Of a DNA stretch of 64,000 nt, positions 1 through 8,847 are shown one piece after another. Location: positions 3,472,001 to 3,536,000 of the forward strand of contig NZ_CP053382.1 of the NCBI RefSeq assembly GCF_014931605.1. The letters are read 5' to 3'. The notes beneath the pieces are model-generated. The model was not told the DNA's origin. It ran no database searches and saw nothing but the letters and a program-made list of their open reading frames with translations. A program made the position numbers and the translations under genes. Numbering within the stretch: position 1 is the first letter of the stretch; the number at the start of each line of letters is the position of its first letter. This DNA is from Halomonas sp. MCCC 1A13316 (lineage in GTDB: Bacteria > Pseudomonadota > Gammaproteobacteria > Pseudomonadales > Halomonadaceae).

Positions 1-60
1 CATGTAGATCGACATGAGCACCGCGAAGGCCAGCGGCGCATAGCGAGGAGGAATCGACAT
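1..60 (-). CDS. DUF2798-like small membrane protein, 5' end only
   Basis: Reading leftward from an ATG at 58-60 gives MSIPPRYAPLAFAVLMSIYM, which runs off the window edge. The short basic/proline start followed at once by a hydrophobic helix resembles the N-terminus of DUF2798 membrane proteins, whose function is unknown. A good ribosome site (AGGAG) lies about 9 bases upstream. Only 20 residues are visible, so the family call rests on the N-terminal pattern alone. Confidence 0.5.
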   Translation of the reverse strand, partial: MSIPPRYAPLAFAVLMSIYM

Positions 61-201
61 CGGGCCTCTCCTAATTCGAATGGAACACTAGCCGGCTGCA
101 CCTGTCCGAAGAAAAAGCGGTACGGCAACCCCAGCGCGTCGGCCTTGAACTTCCTCTTGTGCGAAGACCAGACTGGTGACAAGACCAAAAGGAGCCTGCT
201 C

Positions 202-717
202 ATGCCAACCCAACTGGAGTGCCGCCAGGGCGATATCGCCAATCAGCCTGACATGGATGCGGTGGTCAATGCCGCCAACGCAGAACTGCGCCCAGGTGGT
301 GGCGTGGCCGGCGCCCTGCATCGAGCAGCCGGGCCGGAGCTCGACCGTGCCTGCCGTCCCCTGGCGCCGATCGAACCCGGCCAGGCCGTGATCACCGAGG
401 CCTTCGGCCTGCCCAATCGTCATGTGATCCACTGCCTGGGGCCGGTCTATGGCCGCGACAAGCCGGAAGCGGAACTGCTGGCCGCCTGCTATCGCAACGC
501 CCTGTCGCTGGCCGAGCAGCAGGGAATATCCAGCCTGGCTTTCCCTGCTCTCTCGGCTGGCGCCTTCGGCTACCCTCTCGAGGAAGCGACTCGGATCGCA
601 CTCACCACGGTGAGCGAGACGCTGCCCCAATGCACCGGCATCGAACGGGTGCGTTTCGTGCTGTTCGATGCCGCCAGCACCGAGGTTTTCCAGCGCACCT
701 TGGACTCACTCGGCTAG
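202..717 (+). CDS. Macrodomain protein, likely O-acetyl-ADP-ribose deacetylase (YmdB type)
   Basis: A single macrodomain of 171 residues. Macrodomains of this type bind ADP-ribose and hydrolyse O-acetyl-ADP-ribose or ADP-ribosyl esters in the cytoplasm. Visible signatures are DAVVNAANAELRPGGGVAGA near residue 20 (ADP-ribose binding Asn and glycine loop) and SAGAFGYP around residue 120 (phosphate loop). The ATG at 202 was chosen over an in-frame ATG at 145 because GGAG lies 7 bases before it and the extra 19 residues lack family similarity. The gene converges on, and overlaps by 4 bases, the TRAP large-permease gene. No partner genes suggest a specific substrate. Confidence 0.85.
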   Translation: MPTQLECRQGDIANQPDMDAVVNAANAELRPGGGVAGALHRAAGPELDRACRPLAPIEPGQAVITEAFGLPNRHVIHCLGPVYGRDKPEAELLAACYRNALSLAEQQGISSLAFPALSAGAFGYPLEEATRIALTTVSETLPQCTGIERVRFVLFDAASTEVFQRTLDSLG

Positions 718-2018
718 ACGTTGTAGCCGAGTACGCGCGGCAACCACAGGGCTATCTCCGGGAAGAGCGCCACCAGGGCCAGGGCGCTAGCCATGGCCAG
801 CACGAACAGCAGCGCCCAGCCCAGGGTCTGTTCCAGGCGGATCCTGGCGATCTCGGTAGTCACCATCAGGTTGACCGCCACTGGTGGCGTGAACTGTCCG
901 ATGGCGATGTTCATCGCCAGCAGGATACCGAACCACACCGGATTCCAGCCGAAATGCTGCATCACCGGGATCAGAATCGGCATCATGATCAGGTAGATCG
1001 AGATGGCATCGAGCACCATCCCAGCCAGCAGCACCGCCAGCATGACGAGGACCAGCAGCACCCCTCCGTTGTCGGACAGGCCAATGACCCACTCCGCCAA
1101 GTGACGGAAGGTGCCGAGCATGGTGCCGGCCCAGGCGAAGATACCGGCCAGGGCGATGATCAGCATCACCACACCGGAGATCACCGCCGCCTCGCCGAGC
1201 AGGCCCCATAGGTCACGCAGACCAATCTCGCGCGTCAGGAACAGGCCTACCAGGGCGCCATAGGCTACCGCCACCACTGCCGCCTCGGTGGGCGTGAACA
1301 GTCCCGAGCGCAACCCGCCAAGGATCAGCACCGGGGCGAACAGCGCCGGCAGCGCCTGCTTGAAGGTTTCGCCCACCTCAAGCCGCTCGGCGCCCTCCAC
1401 TTGAGCTCCACCCTCCCAGCCGTAGCGTCGGGACACCAGCAACGCCGGCACCAGCAGCGCCAGGCCGGCCAACACGCCGGGAAAGAGCCCTGCGGCGAAC
1501 AGCGCCCGCAGATCGACCCCGGGCACCACGATGGAATAGAGGATCAGCGCCACCGACGGCGGAATAAGGATCGCCGTGGAGGCTGAGGCGGCTATCAGCG
1601 TGGCCGAGAAGGGTTTGGGATAGCCCGCCTTGGTCATGCTCGGCAGCATCACCATGGCCACCGCCGCGGCATCCGCCGGGCCGGAACCGCTCATGCCGCC
1701 CATGATCATGCACACCAGCACCGCCACCAGTGCCAGGCCGCCGTGCCGAGGCCCGATCAGCGCCTGGGCGAAGCGCACCAGGCGCAGCGCCACCCCTGCG
1801 CGTTCGAAGATCAACCCGGTCGTGATGAACAGCGGAATGGCGATCAGTGGATATTTGGCAATGCTGTTGTAGGTGTTGGTGCCGAGCGTGGCCAGCATCG
1901 CCGGCGAGAGACCCGCCACGATACCCACCGCCCCGGCCAGCGCCAGCGAGAAAGCCACCGGCACGCCGGCGATCAACAACCCGGCGAAAGCCAGGATCAT
2001 CCACAGATCAGGGTTCAT
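714..2018 (-). CDS. dctM: TRAP transporter large permease (DctM)
   Basis: 434 residues with about a dozen hydrophobic segments, the size and pattern of TRAP DctM subunits, which form the Na+-driven channel for an organic acid. Family-typical stretches include GSGPADAAAVAMVMLP near residue 110, TAILIPPSVALILY near 150 and GQFTPPVAVNLMVT near 370. It is the last gene of a dctP-dctQ-dctM operon and its start overlaps the dctQ stop by 11 bases, consistent with translational coupling. The substrate cannot be read from the permease. The nearest regulator, 5113-5862, is separated by two unrelated genes. Confidence 0.9.
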   Translation of the reverse strand: MNPDLWMILAFAGLLIAGVPVAFSLALAGAVGIVAGLSPAMLATLGTNTYNSIAKYPLIAIPLFITTGLIFERAGVALRLVRFAQALIGPRHGGLALVAVLVCMIMGGMSGSGPADAAAVAMVMLPSMTKAGYPKPFSATLIAASASTAILIPPSVALILYSIVVPGVDLRALFAAGLFPGVLAGLALLVPALLVSRRYGWEGGAQVEGAERLEVGETFKQALPALFAPVLILGGLRSGLFTPTEAAVVAVAYGALVGLFLTREIGLRDLWGLLGEAAVISGVVMLIIALAGIFAWAGTMLGTFRHLAEWVIGLSDNGGVLLVLVMLAVLLAGMVLDAISIYLIMMPILIPVMQHFGWNPVWFGILLAMNIAIGQFTPPVAVNLMVTTEIARIRLEQTLGWALLFVLAMASALALVALFPEIALWLPRVLGYNV

Positions 2019-2487
2019 CCTCGAGCCTCCCGCGCAGGCGGTCGACGGTCTGCTGCACCAGGCGTACCAGCATCGCCGCCGACAGCAGCGGCAACCAGGC
2101 GAGGTACCACCACTGCGGCAGGCCGAGCCCCGGCGACAGCGACTCCCACTGATACTCGTTCCAGGTCAGCTTGGCACCGAACCAGGTGATAAGCCCCAGC
2201 ACGATGGCGCCGCACAGACACTGGAAAATGATCAGCACACGACGCGGCCCTTTCGGCAGTGCACGCTCGAGCAGACCGATGCGGATATGGCCGTTGCGCC
2301 GCAGCGCTACCGAAGCACCGGTGAAGGTCAGCACCACCAGCAGGAATACCGAGAATTCCTCGGTAAAGGCCAGCGAGCCCCCTGTAACGTAACGGGTGAC
2401 GACATTGCCCAGGCTGATCAGCGAAATGACGGCCAGCGCCAGCGAGCCCAGCCATCGCTCGGGTTTGGCATCGGGAGAGAACTTCAT
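2008..2487 (-). CDS. dctQ: TRAP transporter small permease (DctQ)
   Basis: 159 residues with four predicted membrane helices, matching DctQ, the small subunit that holds DctM and the periplasmic receptor together. The segment TGGSLAFTEEFSVFLLVVLTF near residue 35 and RRNGHIRIGLLER near 63 (the conserved region after helix 2) are characteristic. It lies 61 bases after dctP, with a GC-rich hairpin between them, and overlaps dctM. Together the three genes make a complete three-part TRAP system. Confidence 0.87.
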   Translation of the reverse strand: MKFSPDAKPERWLGSLALAVISLISLGNVVTRYVTGGSLAFTEEFSVFLLVVLTFTGASVALRRNGHIRIGLLERALPKGPRRVLIIFQCLCGAIVLGLITWFGAKLTWNEYQWESLSPGLGLPQWWYLAWLPLLSAAMLVRLVQQTVDRLRGRLEDEP

Positions 2488-2505
2488 GGAAGCCTCACAA
2501 TGAAA

Positions 2506-2533
2506 GCCCCGGCTTCGCGTTCAAAACCGGGGC
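2506..2533 (-). other. Intercistronic hairpin between dctP and dctQ
   Basis: Arms GCCCCGG (2506-2512) and CCGGGGC (2527-2533) flank a 14-base loop in the only gap of the TRAP operon. On the minus transcript the hairpin is followed by CTTTCA, not a full U-run. It may stabilise the dctP message or attenuate transcription, so that receptor exceeds permease. Confidence 0.5.
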
Positions 2534-2548
2534 AGGCGGGAAAGTGGC

Positions 2549-3559
2549 TCAGCGGGCCTCGATTTCCTGACTTGCGGCGTCGATCAGTTCCTGGCCGATG
2601 CGCGGGTACCACTTCTCGTGCACGCTCTGGGTGGCATTGACGAAGGCGCGATGCTGCTCTTCGGTAAGTTCAGTGACCTGAACGCCGCGCTCCTGAATGG
2701 CGGCCAGCCGCTCGCTCTCCTGCTCGCGGGTCATGGCGATCTCCCACTCGCCCGCCTCGACGGCGGTCTCGCGCAGAATCTTGCGCTCCTCCTCGGAGAG
2801 CGTAGCCCAGACCTGCTCATTGACGGCGAAGATCAGCGGATCGTTCATGTAGTTCCACAGCGTCAGGTATTCCTGCCCCACCTGATCGATGCGCGCCACG
2901 TCGAATACCGAGAGCGGATTCTCCTGGCCATCCACGGCGCCAGTGGTCAGTGCCGGCTTGGCATCGGCCCAGCTCATCTGAGTGGGGTCGGCGCCCAGCG
3001 CCGTGAAGGTGTCCTGGAACAGCGGCGAGCCGACCACACGAATCTTGAGACCGTCGAGATCGCCGGGCTCGTCGATGGGGCCGCGAGAATTGGAGAGTTG
3101 GCGGAAGCCGTTCTCGCCCCAGGCCAGCGGAATCACGCCACGCGACTTGATGGCCTCGAAAATCATCTCGCCGGCGGCACCACCGGTCACGGCATCCACT
3201 GCCGCCTCGTCGGGCATGAAGAACGGCAGCGAGAAGAGGTTGAGCTCAGGCACCTGCGGAGACCAGTTGATGGTCGAGCCCACCGCCATGTCGATCAGCC
3301 CCGTGCGCATGGCCGAAAACTCTCGTGTCTGATCGCCGTTGACCAGCTGCGAATTGGGATAGACACGCAGGGTAAGCTCACCGTCGGTGCGCTCCTCCAC
3401 CAGCTCGGCCCACTTCTCGGCCGCCTGGCCCCAAGGAAAGGCGTCGGAGAGCACGGTCGAGATGGAAAGTTCACGTGCCTGTGCCGTAAGCGAAGCGGTC
3501 AGCACGGCGGCACCGGCCAGGACCGCGGCGATACGTGAGATACGGCTTACTGAATTCAT
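2549..3559 (-). CDS. dctP: TRAP transporter periplasmic substrate-binding protein (DctP)
   Basis: 336 residues. A signal peptide (hydrophobic run, cleavage likely after TAQA near residue 26) is followed by a DctP receptor fold. The family region GLKIRVVGSPLFQDTFTALG near residue 155 contains the arginine that normally binds the substrate carboxylate, and TGAVDGQENPLSVF follows near 200. The ATG at 3557-3559 was preferred to an upstream in-frame start because it gives a proper signal peptide and has AAGGA 7 bases before it. It is first in the dctPQM operon. The ligand is probably a carboxylic acid; the sequence does not say which. Confidence 0.87.
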   Translation of the reverse strand: MNSVSRISRIAAVLAGAAVLTASLTAQARELSISTVLSDAFPWGQAAEKWAELVEERTDGELTLRVYPNSQLVNGDQTREFSAMRTGLIDMAVGSTINWSPQVPELNLFSLPFFMPDEAAVDAVTGGAAGEMIFEAIKSRGVIPLAWGENGFRQLSNSRGPIDEPGDLDGLKIRVVGSPLFQDTFTALGADPTQMSWADAKPALTTGAVDGQENPLSVFDVARIDQVGQEYLTLWNYMNDPLIFAVNEQVWATLSEEERKILRETAVEAGEWEIAMTREQESERLAAIQERGVQVTELTEEQHRAFVNATQSVHEKWYPRIGQELIDAASQEIEAR

Positions 3560-3755
3560 GACGTGTCCTTGCAGCTGAGGCCGGTTGCGACATGACCGGC
3601 CATGATTATCGTTCTGGCGGGGATCGACGAATGCGTCGTCACGCCTCGACATTCTACGATGTCACGCGTTGAATGGTAGCCCGTTAACGATATTGGCCGC
3701 CGCCCAGGTAAGAGACTGCTACTCTCGCCGGGCCGAAATCATGAGGGAAGCTACC

Positions 3756-4613
3756 GTGCCGCTGCGCGACCTGCTGCTGGGCCTTTCGATCGTGGCCATC
3801 TGGGCTCTCAACATCATCGTCATCAAGCTGGGCGTCCAGGAACTGCCGCCGCTGCTGCTGACCACCCTGCGCTTCCTTCTGGTCGCCACCCTGCTGGTGC
3901 CCTTCCACCCCGTGGCGCGCCATCAGTTGCCCTTCCTGCTGCTGCTGTCGGCCACCTTCGGCACCCTGCACTTCGCCTTGCTGTTCATCGGCCTGGGACA
4001 GGCGGAGGCCGGTACCGGGGCGCTGCTGGTGCAAATGGGCACGCCCTTCGCCACGCTGCTGGCGGTGATCTTCCTGGGCGAGAGGCTGAGCGCCAAGCGG
4101 ATGGTCGGGCTCGCGCTGTCGTTCGGCGGGGTGGTGGTCCTGGCCGGCGGCCCCAGCCTGCCCTCGCCGCTGCCCATGGCCCTGCTGCTGCTCAGCGCCT
4201 TCGGCTGGGCGGTATCACAACTGTTGATCAAGAAAGGACCCAACCTGGCGCCCATGGCGCTGGCGGGCTGGACGGCACTGTTTGCCGTGCCTCAGGTGGC
4301 AATTGGCTCCTGGTGGTTCGAGCGCGACCAGATGAGCGCCATGGCGACGGCCGGCTGGTTCGGCTGGGGGGCGGTGTTCTACACGGCGGTAATGTCGTCG
4401 ATCGTCGCCTACGGCATGTGGTACGGCCTGCTGCGCCGGCATGCGGTCAGTCGGCTGGCGCCGCTGAGCCTGCTGGTACCGGCAGGTGCCGTGGTGCTGG
4501 GTATCGTACTGCTGGGAGAGGCCCTCAACGCGTATATCGCCTTCGGTGGGGCCATGGTCATCGCCGGGGTGGGGTTGATCGTGATTCGTTTCCGCGCCTT
4601 ATTCGGTCGCTGA
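3756..4613 (+). CDS. EamA/DMT family exporter or permease
   Basis: About 285 residues forming ten hydrophobic helices as two EamA repeats, the fold of drug/metabolite transporters. The start VPLRDLLLGLSIVAIWALNI resembles the N-terminus of O-acetylserine/cysteine exporter EamA. The GTG at 3756 is preferred because a GAGGGAAG element precedes it; an ATG at 3741 in the same frame lacks any ribosome site. The gene stands alone between the divergent TRAP operon and the convergent DUF192 gene, overlapping the latter by 15 bases at its 3' end. The substrate is unknown. Confidence 0.8.
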   Translation: MPLRDLLLGLSIVAIWALNIIVIKLGVQELPPLLLTTLRFLLVATLLVPFHPVARHQLPFLLLLSATFGTLHFALLFIGLGQAEAGTGALLVQMGTPFATLLAVIFLGERLSAKRMVGLALSFGGVVVLAGGPSLPSPLPMALLLLSAFGWAVSQLLIKKGPNLAPMALAGWTALFAVPQVAIGSWWFERDQMSAMATAGWFGWGAVFYTAVMSSIVAYGMWYGLLRRHAVSRLAPLSLLVPAGAVVLGIVLLGEALNAYIAFGGAMVIAGVGLIVIRFRALFGR

Positions 4614-5108
4614 TGCGCAGCCCTCGGCACGGCCAGGCCAGGTGACGCAGGCCCCCTCCTCGATGCCGCGCTCTTCGAAGTATCCGGCGTTGACCTCCAG
4701 CGCGGCATGATAGGTGGCACCGGCGATGGTCACCGGACAGTCGTAGGGGTTGCGCGAGAGGCACGGCTGCATGGTATGCAGGGTAGCGATACGGCCACTT
4801 GCGTCGATGAAAGCGATGTCCAGTGGAATACGCGTACGGTACATCCAGAAACCGCCCGCAGCCGGCTGCTGCTCCTCGTAGAGAAACAGCATGCCGGCAT
4901 CGGCAGCGAGACGGTCGCGGTCCATCAGTCCCTTCTGCCGTTCGGCCGAGGTACGTGCCAATTCAACTTCCAGCCGATGGCGCTCGGAGCCTGCATGTAT
5001 CTCCAGCGGGCTACGCTGGAGCCTTGCGGCTTCATCGGCTGCGGCCGGTAGCTGCCAGGCCAGCAGCGTGGCCAACCAGGCGACAGGTAACGCACGCTTG
5101 GCTAGCAT
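4599..5108 (-). CDS. Exported DUF192 protein
   Basis: 169 residues: a signal peptide (cleavage near PAAADEAA, residue 25) followed by one DUF192 domain. Family marks are RQKGLMDRDRL near residue 58, AGMLFLYEE near 70, FWMYRTRIPLDIAFID near 87, and LEVNAGYFEERGI near the C-terminus. The biochemical role of DUF192 is not established. The ATG at 5108 is used rather than the GTG at 5111 because AAGGAG then lies 7 bases upstream. It begins 4 bases after the stop of the GntR regulator gene, so the two are probably cotranscribed. Confidence 0.82.
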   Translation of the reverse strand: MLAKRALPVAWLATLLAWQLPAAADEAARLQRSPLEIHAGSERHRLEVELARTSAERQKGLMDRDRLAADAGMLFLYEEQQPAAGGFWMYRTRIPLDIAFIDASGRIATLHTMQPCLSRNPYDCPVTIAGATYHAALEVNAGYFEERGIEEGACVTWPGRAEGCASATE

Positions 5109-5112
5109 CACG

Positions 5113-5862
5113 TCACTCCTTGCTCAGGCTCATCGTGGCACCTTCACGCTGCCCGAGTATCGCCATCAGGTCGATGCGCGTCTCTCGCGTGCGCAAGTCG
5201 AGCAGACCTTCGAGCGCTTGCAGGTGGTCATGGATACACTGTCGAGCGGCCTCGGCATCGCCGTCGCGCAGGCGCTCGAGCAGCGCCGGGTGGTCCTGCG
5301 GCAGATAGCAGCTGGCCAGCCCCGCCCGCTTGTAGAGCGCAATGACGATGGAAGTGCGCAGGACCAAGTCGGTGAGCATGGCGCCGAGCACCCGATTGGG
5401 CGCGTACTCGGCGAGCAGGTGGTGAATGGCCAGCGAGTTCTCGATGCGTGCCGGTTCGTCGCCATGGGCGTGTGCCTCGGCCTCTCGTGCGACCAGCGTG
5501 GCGATCTCTTCGAGCAGCGCCTCGTCGATATTCCCAGCCAACAGTGCGGCCACCTCGCCCTCCACCAGGCGCCGCGCGGCAAAGGTTTCGCGGGTCTCCT
5601 CGATGCTCGGCGCGCGTACGCGGGCCACCTGATTGGGCTGCTGGCTGACGACGTGGTCGGCCGCCAGGCGAGTCAATGCCTTGCGCACCACCGAACGGCT
5701 GACACCGAAGATCTCGCCCAAGGCCACTTCCGGAAGACGCGTCCCCGGCGGCAAACGCTGGGTCAGTACCGCAGTACGCACCTTGTCGACGATGAAGCGG
5801 TCGCTGATTCGGCCGCCGGCTCGCGTTTCTGCGGCCACCTCCTCCTGCCAGGTATTGCTCAT
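5113..5862 (-). CDS. GntR-family regulator with FCD ligand domain
   Basis: 249 residues. The N-terminal winged helix (about residues 18-85) has LPPGTRLPEVALGEIFGVSR and recognition helix SRSVVRKALTRL. The C-terminal all-helical FCD domain carries the usual metal/ligand histidines (IHHLLAEY, DHPALLERL, HDHLQALEG). It lies just downstream of pyk, the last gene of the glyoxylate-to-pyruvate series, but has its own TGTATACA palindrome at 5938-5951. This suggests autoregulation. The recognition helix resembles that of the second FCD regulator at 19858-20604 (both SR..(V/I)RK.L.RLA), so both may read the same operator. The ligand is unknown; a ureide or C2/C3 acid is plausible. Confidence 0.85.
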   Translation of the reverse strand: MSNTWQEEVAAETRAGGRISDRFIVDKVRTAVLTQRLPPGTRLPEVALGEIFGVSRSVVRKALTRLAADHVVSQQPNQVARVRAPSIEETRETFAARRLVEGEVAALLAGNIDEALLEEIATLVAREAEAHAHGDEPARIENSLAIHHLLAEYAPNRVLGAMLTDLVLRTSIVIALYKRAGLASCYLPQDHPALLERLRDGDAEAARQCIHDHLQALEGLLDLRTRETRIDLMAILGQREGATMSLSKE

Positions 5863-5937
5863 GCTAGCCTCTCGCCCCTTTCGCTCATGAGCTTACCTTC
5901 GCACGTTTCCCACACTCAGGCCACACGGAAGCCGGCT

Positions 5938-5951
5938 TTCTGTATACAAAA
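5938..5951. promoter_or_regulatory. TGTATACA operator upstream of GntR gene
   Basis: TTCTGTATACAAAA, core TGTATACA 5941-5948, lies directly after the pyk stop and 76 bases before the GntR/FCD start. It matches the palindrome repeated before the purine genes. Confidence 0.55.
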
Positions 5952-5952
5952 C

Positions 5953-7440
5953 TCAGGCCTGCGCATGCTTCTCGGCAACGTCCAGTATCTTCAGGGTATT
6001 GGTTCCGCCGTGGGCGTTCATGTGATCGCCCCGGGTCAGGATGACATGATCCCCGGGCTCGGCAATCCCCTTTTCCACCAGCAGGGCCAGGGCGCGGTCG
6101 TTGAGCTCGCCGGCGGCCATCGTGGTGGTATCGAACGGCAGCGAGACTACGCCGCGGTAGAGCGCCATGCGGCGCTGGGCGATGGGGCTGTGGGCGAGCC
6201 CGACGATGGGCAGGCCCGAGCGGATGCGCGAGGCGATCAGCGGGGTGTAGCCGGTCGAGGTCATGCAGGCGATGGCGGCCACCCCGGTGAGGTGGTTGGC
6301 GGCGTACATGGCCGACAGCGCGATGGTTTCGTCGACCCGCGAGAAGCCCTCGTGGATGCGGTGGCCCGACTCCTGGGCGATGCGCTCGCGCTCGGCGCCG
6401 AGGCACACCCGGCGCATGGCCTCGAGGGTCTCCACCGGGTAGTCGCCGGCGGCGGTCTCGGCCGAGAGCATCACCGCGTCGGTGCCGTCGAGCACGGCGT
6501 TGGCGACGTCGAACACCTCGGCGCGGGTGGGCAGCGGCGAGTCGATCATCGACTCCATCATCTGGGTGGCGGTGATCACCGCGCGGTTGAGCGTGCGGGC
6601 GCGCTTGATGATGCGCTTCTGCATGCCGATCAGCTTCTCGTCGCCGATCTCCACGCCGAGATCGCCGCGCGCCACCATCACCGCCTCGCTGGCCTCGATG
6701 ATGCCGTCCAGCGTGGCCTCGTCGGCCACCGCCTCGGCGCGCTCGAGCTTGGCGACCAGGCCGATCTCGCGGCCGGCGTCGCCGAGCAGGCGCCGCGCCT
6801 CGTGCATGTCCTCGGCATGGCGCGGGAAGGAGACGGCCAGGTAGTCGACGCCGATCTCGATGGCGGTCTCGAGGTCGGCCTTGTCCTTGTCGGTGAGCGC
6901 CGGGGCCGAGAGCCCGCCGCCCTGCTTGTTGATGCCCTTGTTGTTGGAGAGCTTGCCGCCGGTGACCACGGTGGTGTGCACCTGGGCGCCCTCGACCCGC
7001 TCCACCGTCAGCACCAGGCGGCCGTCGTCGAGCAGCAGCCTATCGCCGGCGGTGACGTCGTCGGCCAACTGGGTGTACTCGCAGCCGACGCGGGTGGCGT
7101 CGCCGGCCTCGGTGTCCATATCCATGTCGAGGACGAAGGGCTGGCCCTCGTCGAGCACCACCGCGCCGTCGCGAAAGCGCGCGATGCGGATCTTGGGCCC
7201 CTGCAGGTCGCCCAGCGCGGCCACGCTGCGGCCCAGGCGCTCGGCGATCTGGCGCACGGCGATGAGCCGGCGGCGATGGTCGGCGGCGCTGCCGTGGGAG
7301 AAGTTGAGCCGCACCACGTCGACGCCGGTACGCAGCATGGCCTCCAGCACGCCCTCGCGGTCGCTGGCCGGGCCCAGGGTGGCGACGATCTTGGTGCGGC
7401 GGATGGGTTCGTGGATGGGAGCGTGGGGCGGTAGCGTCAT
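5953..7440 (-). CDS. pyk: Pyruvate kinase
   Basis: 495 residues, the usual size. Pyruvate kinase converts PEP and ADP to pyruvate and ATP. Signatures are RTKIVATLGPAS near residue 14, VVRLNFSHGS near 38, GDLQGPKIRI near 75, the active-site block VMVARGDLGVEIG near 280 and ATQMMESMI near 315. The ATG at 7440 overlaps the ttuD stop by 4 bases (ATGA), showing tight coupling to glycerate kinase. In Pseudomonas putida the gcl-hyi-glxR-ttuD-pykF cluster ends the same way. Here the enzyme closes the route from glyoxylate to pyruvate. The open frame continues upstream to 8895 by chance, within ttuD. Third codon positions look almost uniformly G or C. Confidence 0.95.
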   Translation of the reverse strand: MTLPPHAPIHEPIRRTKIVATLGPASDREGVLEAMLRTGVDVVRLNFSHGSAADHRRRLIAVRQIAERLGRSVAALGDLQGPKIRIARFRDGAVVLDEGQPFVLDMDMDTEAGDATRVGCEYTQLADDVTAGDRLLLDDGRLVLTVERVEGAQVHTTVVTGGKLSNNKGINKQGGGLSAPALTDKDKADLETAIEIGVDYLAVSFPRHAEDMHEARRLLGDAGREIGLVAKLERAEAVADEATLDGIIEASEAVMVARGDLGVEIGDEKLIGMQKRIIKRARTLNRAVITATQMMESMIDSPLPTRAEVFDVANAVLDGTDAVMLSAETAAGDYPVETLEAMRRVCLGAERERIAQESGHRIHEGFSRVDETIALSAMYAANHLTGVAAIACMTSTGYTPLIASRIRSGLPIVGLAHSPIAQRRMALYRGVVSLPFDTTTMAAGELNDRALALLVEKGIAEPGDHVILTRGDHMNAHGGTNTLKILDVAEKHAQA

Positions 7441-8741
7441 GGTGTCCTCGGCAAGACCAGGATGGCACGGAAGTCGTTGACGTTGGTGCGGGTAGGCCCG
7501 GTCACGATGAGCCGATCCAACGCCTGGAAGAAAGTATACGCGTCGTTGCGTGACAGGTAATCGGCGGGTTGGAGTCCTTGCTTCTTGGCACGGGTCCAGT
7601 CGTCGGGAGAGAACAGCCCGCCGGCGTTGTCCTCGGAGCCATCGATGCCGTCGGTATCGATGGCCAGGGCGTGAATTCCCGCAGCCCCTTCCAGCGCTTC
7701 GAGCAGTCCCAGCAGATACTCCACGTTGCGCCCGCCACGCCCATCTCCGCGCACGGTGACGCTGGTTTCGCCACCGGAGAGGATCAGCAGCGGCGAGGCG
7801 GCCTCGTCGCGTGCCTCCAGCGCCATGCGTGCATGGGCACGGCCCAGCTCGCAAGCCTCGCCCTCCAGGTCGTCGCCCAGCACGCGCACTATCACACCGG
7901 CCTCCTCCACCACGTTCCTGGCGGCTTCCAAGGCGTCGTGGGCTCGCGCCAGGGTCACGCTGTCGTCGCGCTCGAAGGCTTCGTCGTCGGGCGAGGGGGC
8001 CGAGGTGTTCCGCTCGAGATGCTGGCGTACGTGCATCGGCACCTCGATGGCGTGGCGCTCGAGCACCGCCAGCGCATCGGCCGGGGTCGAGCGGTCGGGC
8101 AGGGTCGGCCCCGAGGCGATCTGCGTGGCCACGTCGCCGGGAATGTCGGAAATCAGCCAGGTCACCACCTGAGCCGGATGCGCCGCCGCGGCCAGGCGGC
8201 CACCCTTGATCGCCGAGAGGTGGCGGCGCACGGTGTTCATCTGACCGATCGGCGCGCCGCAGCGCAGCAGCTCGCGGTTGATCGCCTGCTTGTCGGCAAG
8301 GGTGATGCCCTCGGCTGGCAGCGTCATCAGCGCCGAGCCGCCGCCGGAAATCAATGCGATCACGCGATCGTTCTCGCCGAGCGCCGTCACCGCCTCGAGC
8401 ATGCGCCGGGCCGCCTTTTCGCCCAGATCGTCGGGCATCGGGTGGGAGGCCTCGAGCACCTCGATCACCTCGCAATCGGCCCCATGCCCATAGCGGGTGA
8501 CGACCAGGCCGGAGAGCGGTGCATCTGGACAGCGCGCCTGCCAGGCGCGCTCCAGCGCGGCGGCCATGGCGGCTGCCGCCTTGCCCGCCCCCACCACCAC
8601 GGTGCGCCCTGGTGGCGGGTCGGGCAGCAAGTCGGCCACCAGCGTGTCGGGATGCACGGCGGCGACGGCGATGTCGGCGAGGCGGCGCAGCCAATCCGCC
8701 ACGTCCAGCTCGGGATCGAAGGGAGGGAGTTGGGGAGTCAT
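7437..8741 (-). CDS. ttuD: Glycerate 2-kinase (TtuD/GckA, MOFRL family)
   Basis: 434 residues. This class phosphorylates D-glycerate to 2-phosphoglycerate, which enolase and pyruvate kinase then use. The N-terminal glycerate-kinase domain has VVVGAGKAAAAMA near residue 51 and LISGGGSALMTLP near 130. The C-terminal MOFRL domain has LLILSGGETSVTVRGDGRGG near 320 and IDTDGIDGSEDNAGG near 360. The start at 8741 has GAGG at suitable spacing. It overlaps pyk by 4 bases. The 224-base gap to glxR upstream is full of hairpins, so ttuD-pyk may be partly uncoupled from gcl-hyi-glxR. Confidence 0.93.
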   Translation of the reverse strand: MTPQLPPFDPELDVADWLRRLADIAVAAVHPDTLVADLLPDPPPGRTVVVGAGKAAAAMAAALERAWQARCPDAPLSGLVVTRYGHGADCEVIEVLEASHPMPDDLGEKAARRMLEAVTALGENDRVIALISGGGSALMTLPAEGITLADKQAINRELLRCGAPIGQMNTVRRHLSAIKGGRLAAAAHPAQVVTWLISDIPGDVATQIASGPTLPDRSTPADALAVLERHAIEVPMHVRQHLERNTSAPSPDDEAFERDDSVTLARAHDALEAARNVVEEAGVIVRVLGDDLEGEACELGRAHARMALEARDEAASPLLILSGGETSVTVRGDGRGGRNVEYLLGLLEALEGAAGIHALAIDTDGIDGSEDNAGGLFSPDDWTRAKKQGLQPADYLSRNDAYTFFQALDRLIVTGPTRTNVNDFRAILVLPRTP

Positions 8742-8795
8742 CTTTGGCTACCTCGCAGGGCGATAGGCTTCGACGGTAACAGCCGGGAAGGTGAG

Positions 8796-8815
8796 AAAAA
8801 AGCCCGACGGCGGGC
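8796..8815 (-). terminator. Intrinsic terminator between glxR and ttuD
   Basis: On the minus strand GCCCG-CCGT-CGGGC is followed immediately by TTTTTT. It sits after glxR and 55 bases before ttuD, so it could end or attenuate the gcl-hyi-glxR transcript. Confidence 0.65.
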
Positions 8816-8847
8816 GGGGTCCAGCCGGGGATCCCGACGCCGGGTAA

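Noticed and set aside
4891..7434. 847-codon open frame on the plus strand
   Set aside because: It is antisense to the DUF192, GntR and pyk genes. High GC3 in the real genes leaves long stop-free frames; no domain or ribosome site is visible.
7530..7540. AGTATACG inside ttuD as a further operator
   Set aside because: It lies in coding sequence and lacks the TTG/CAA arms.
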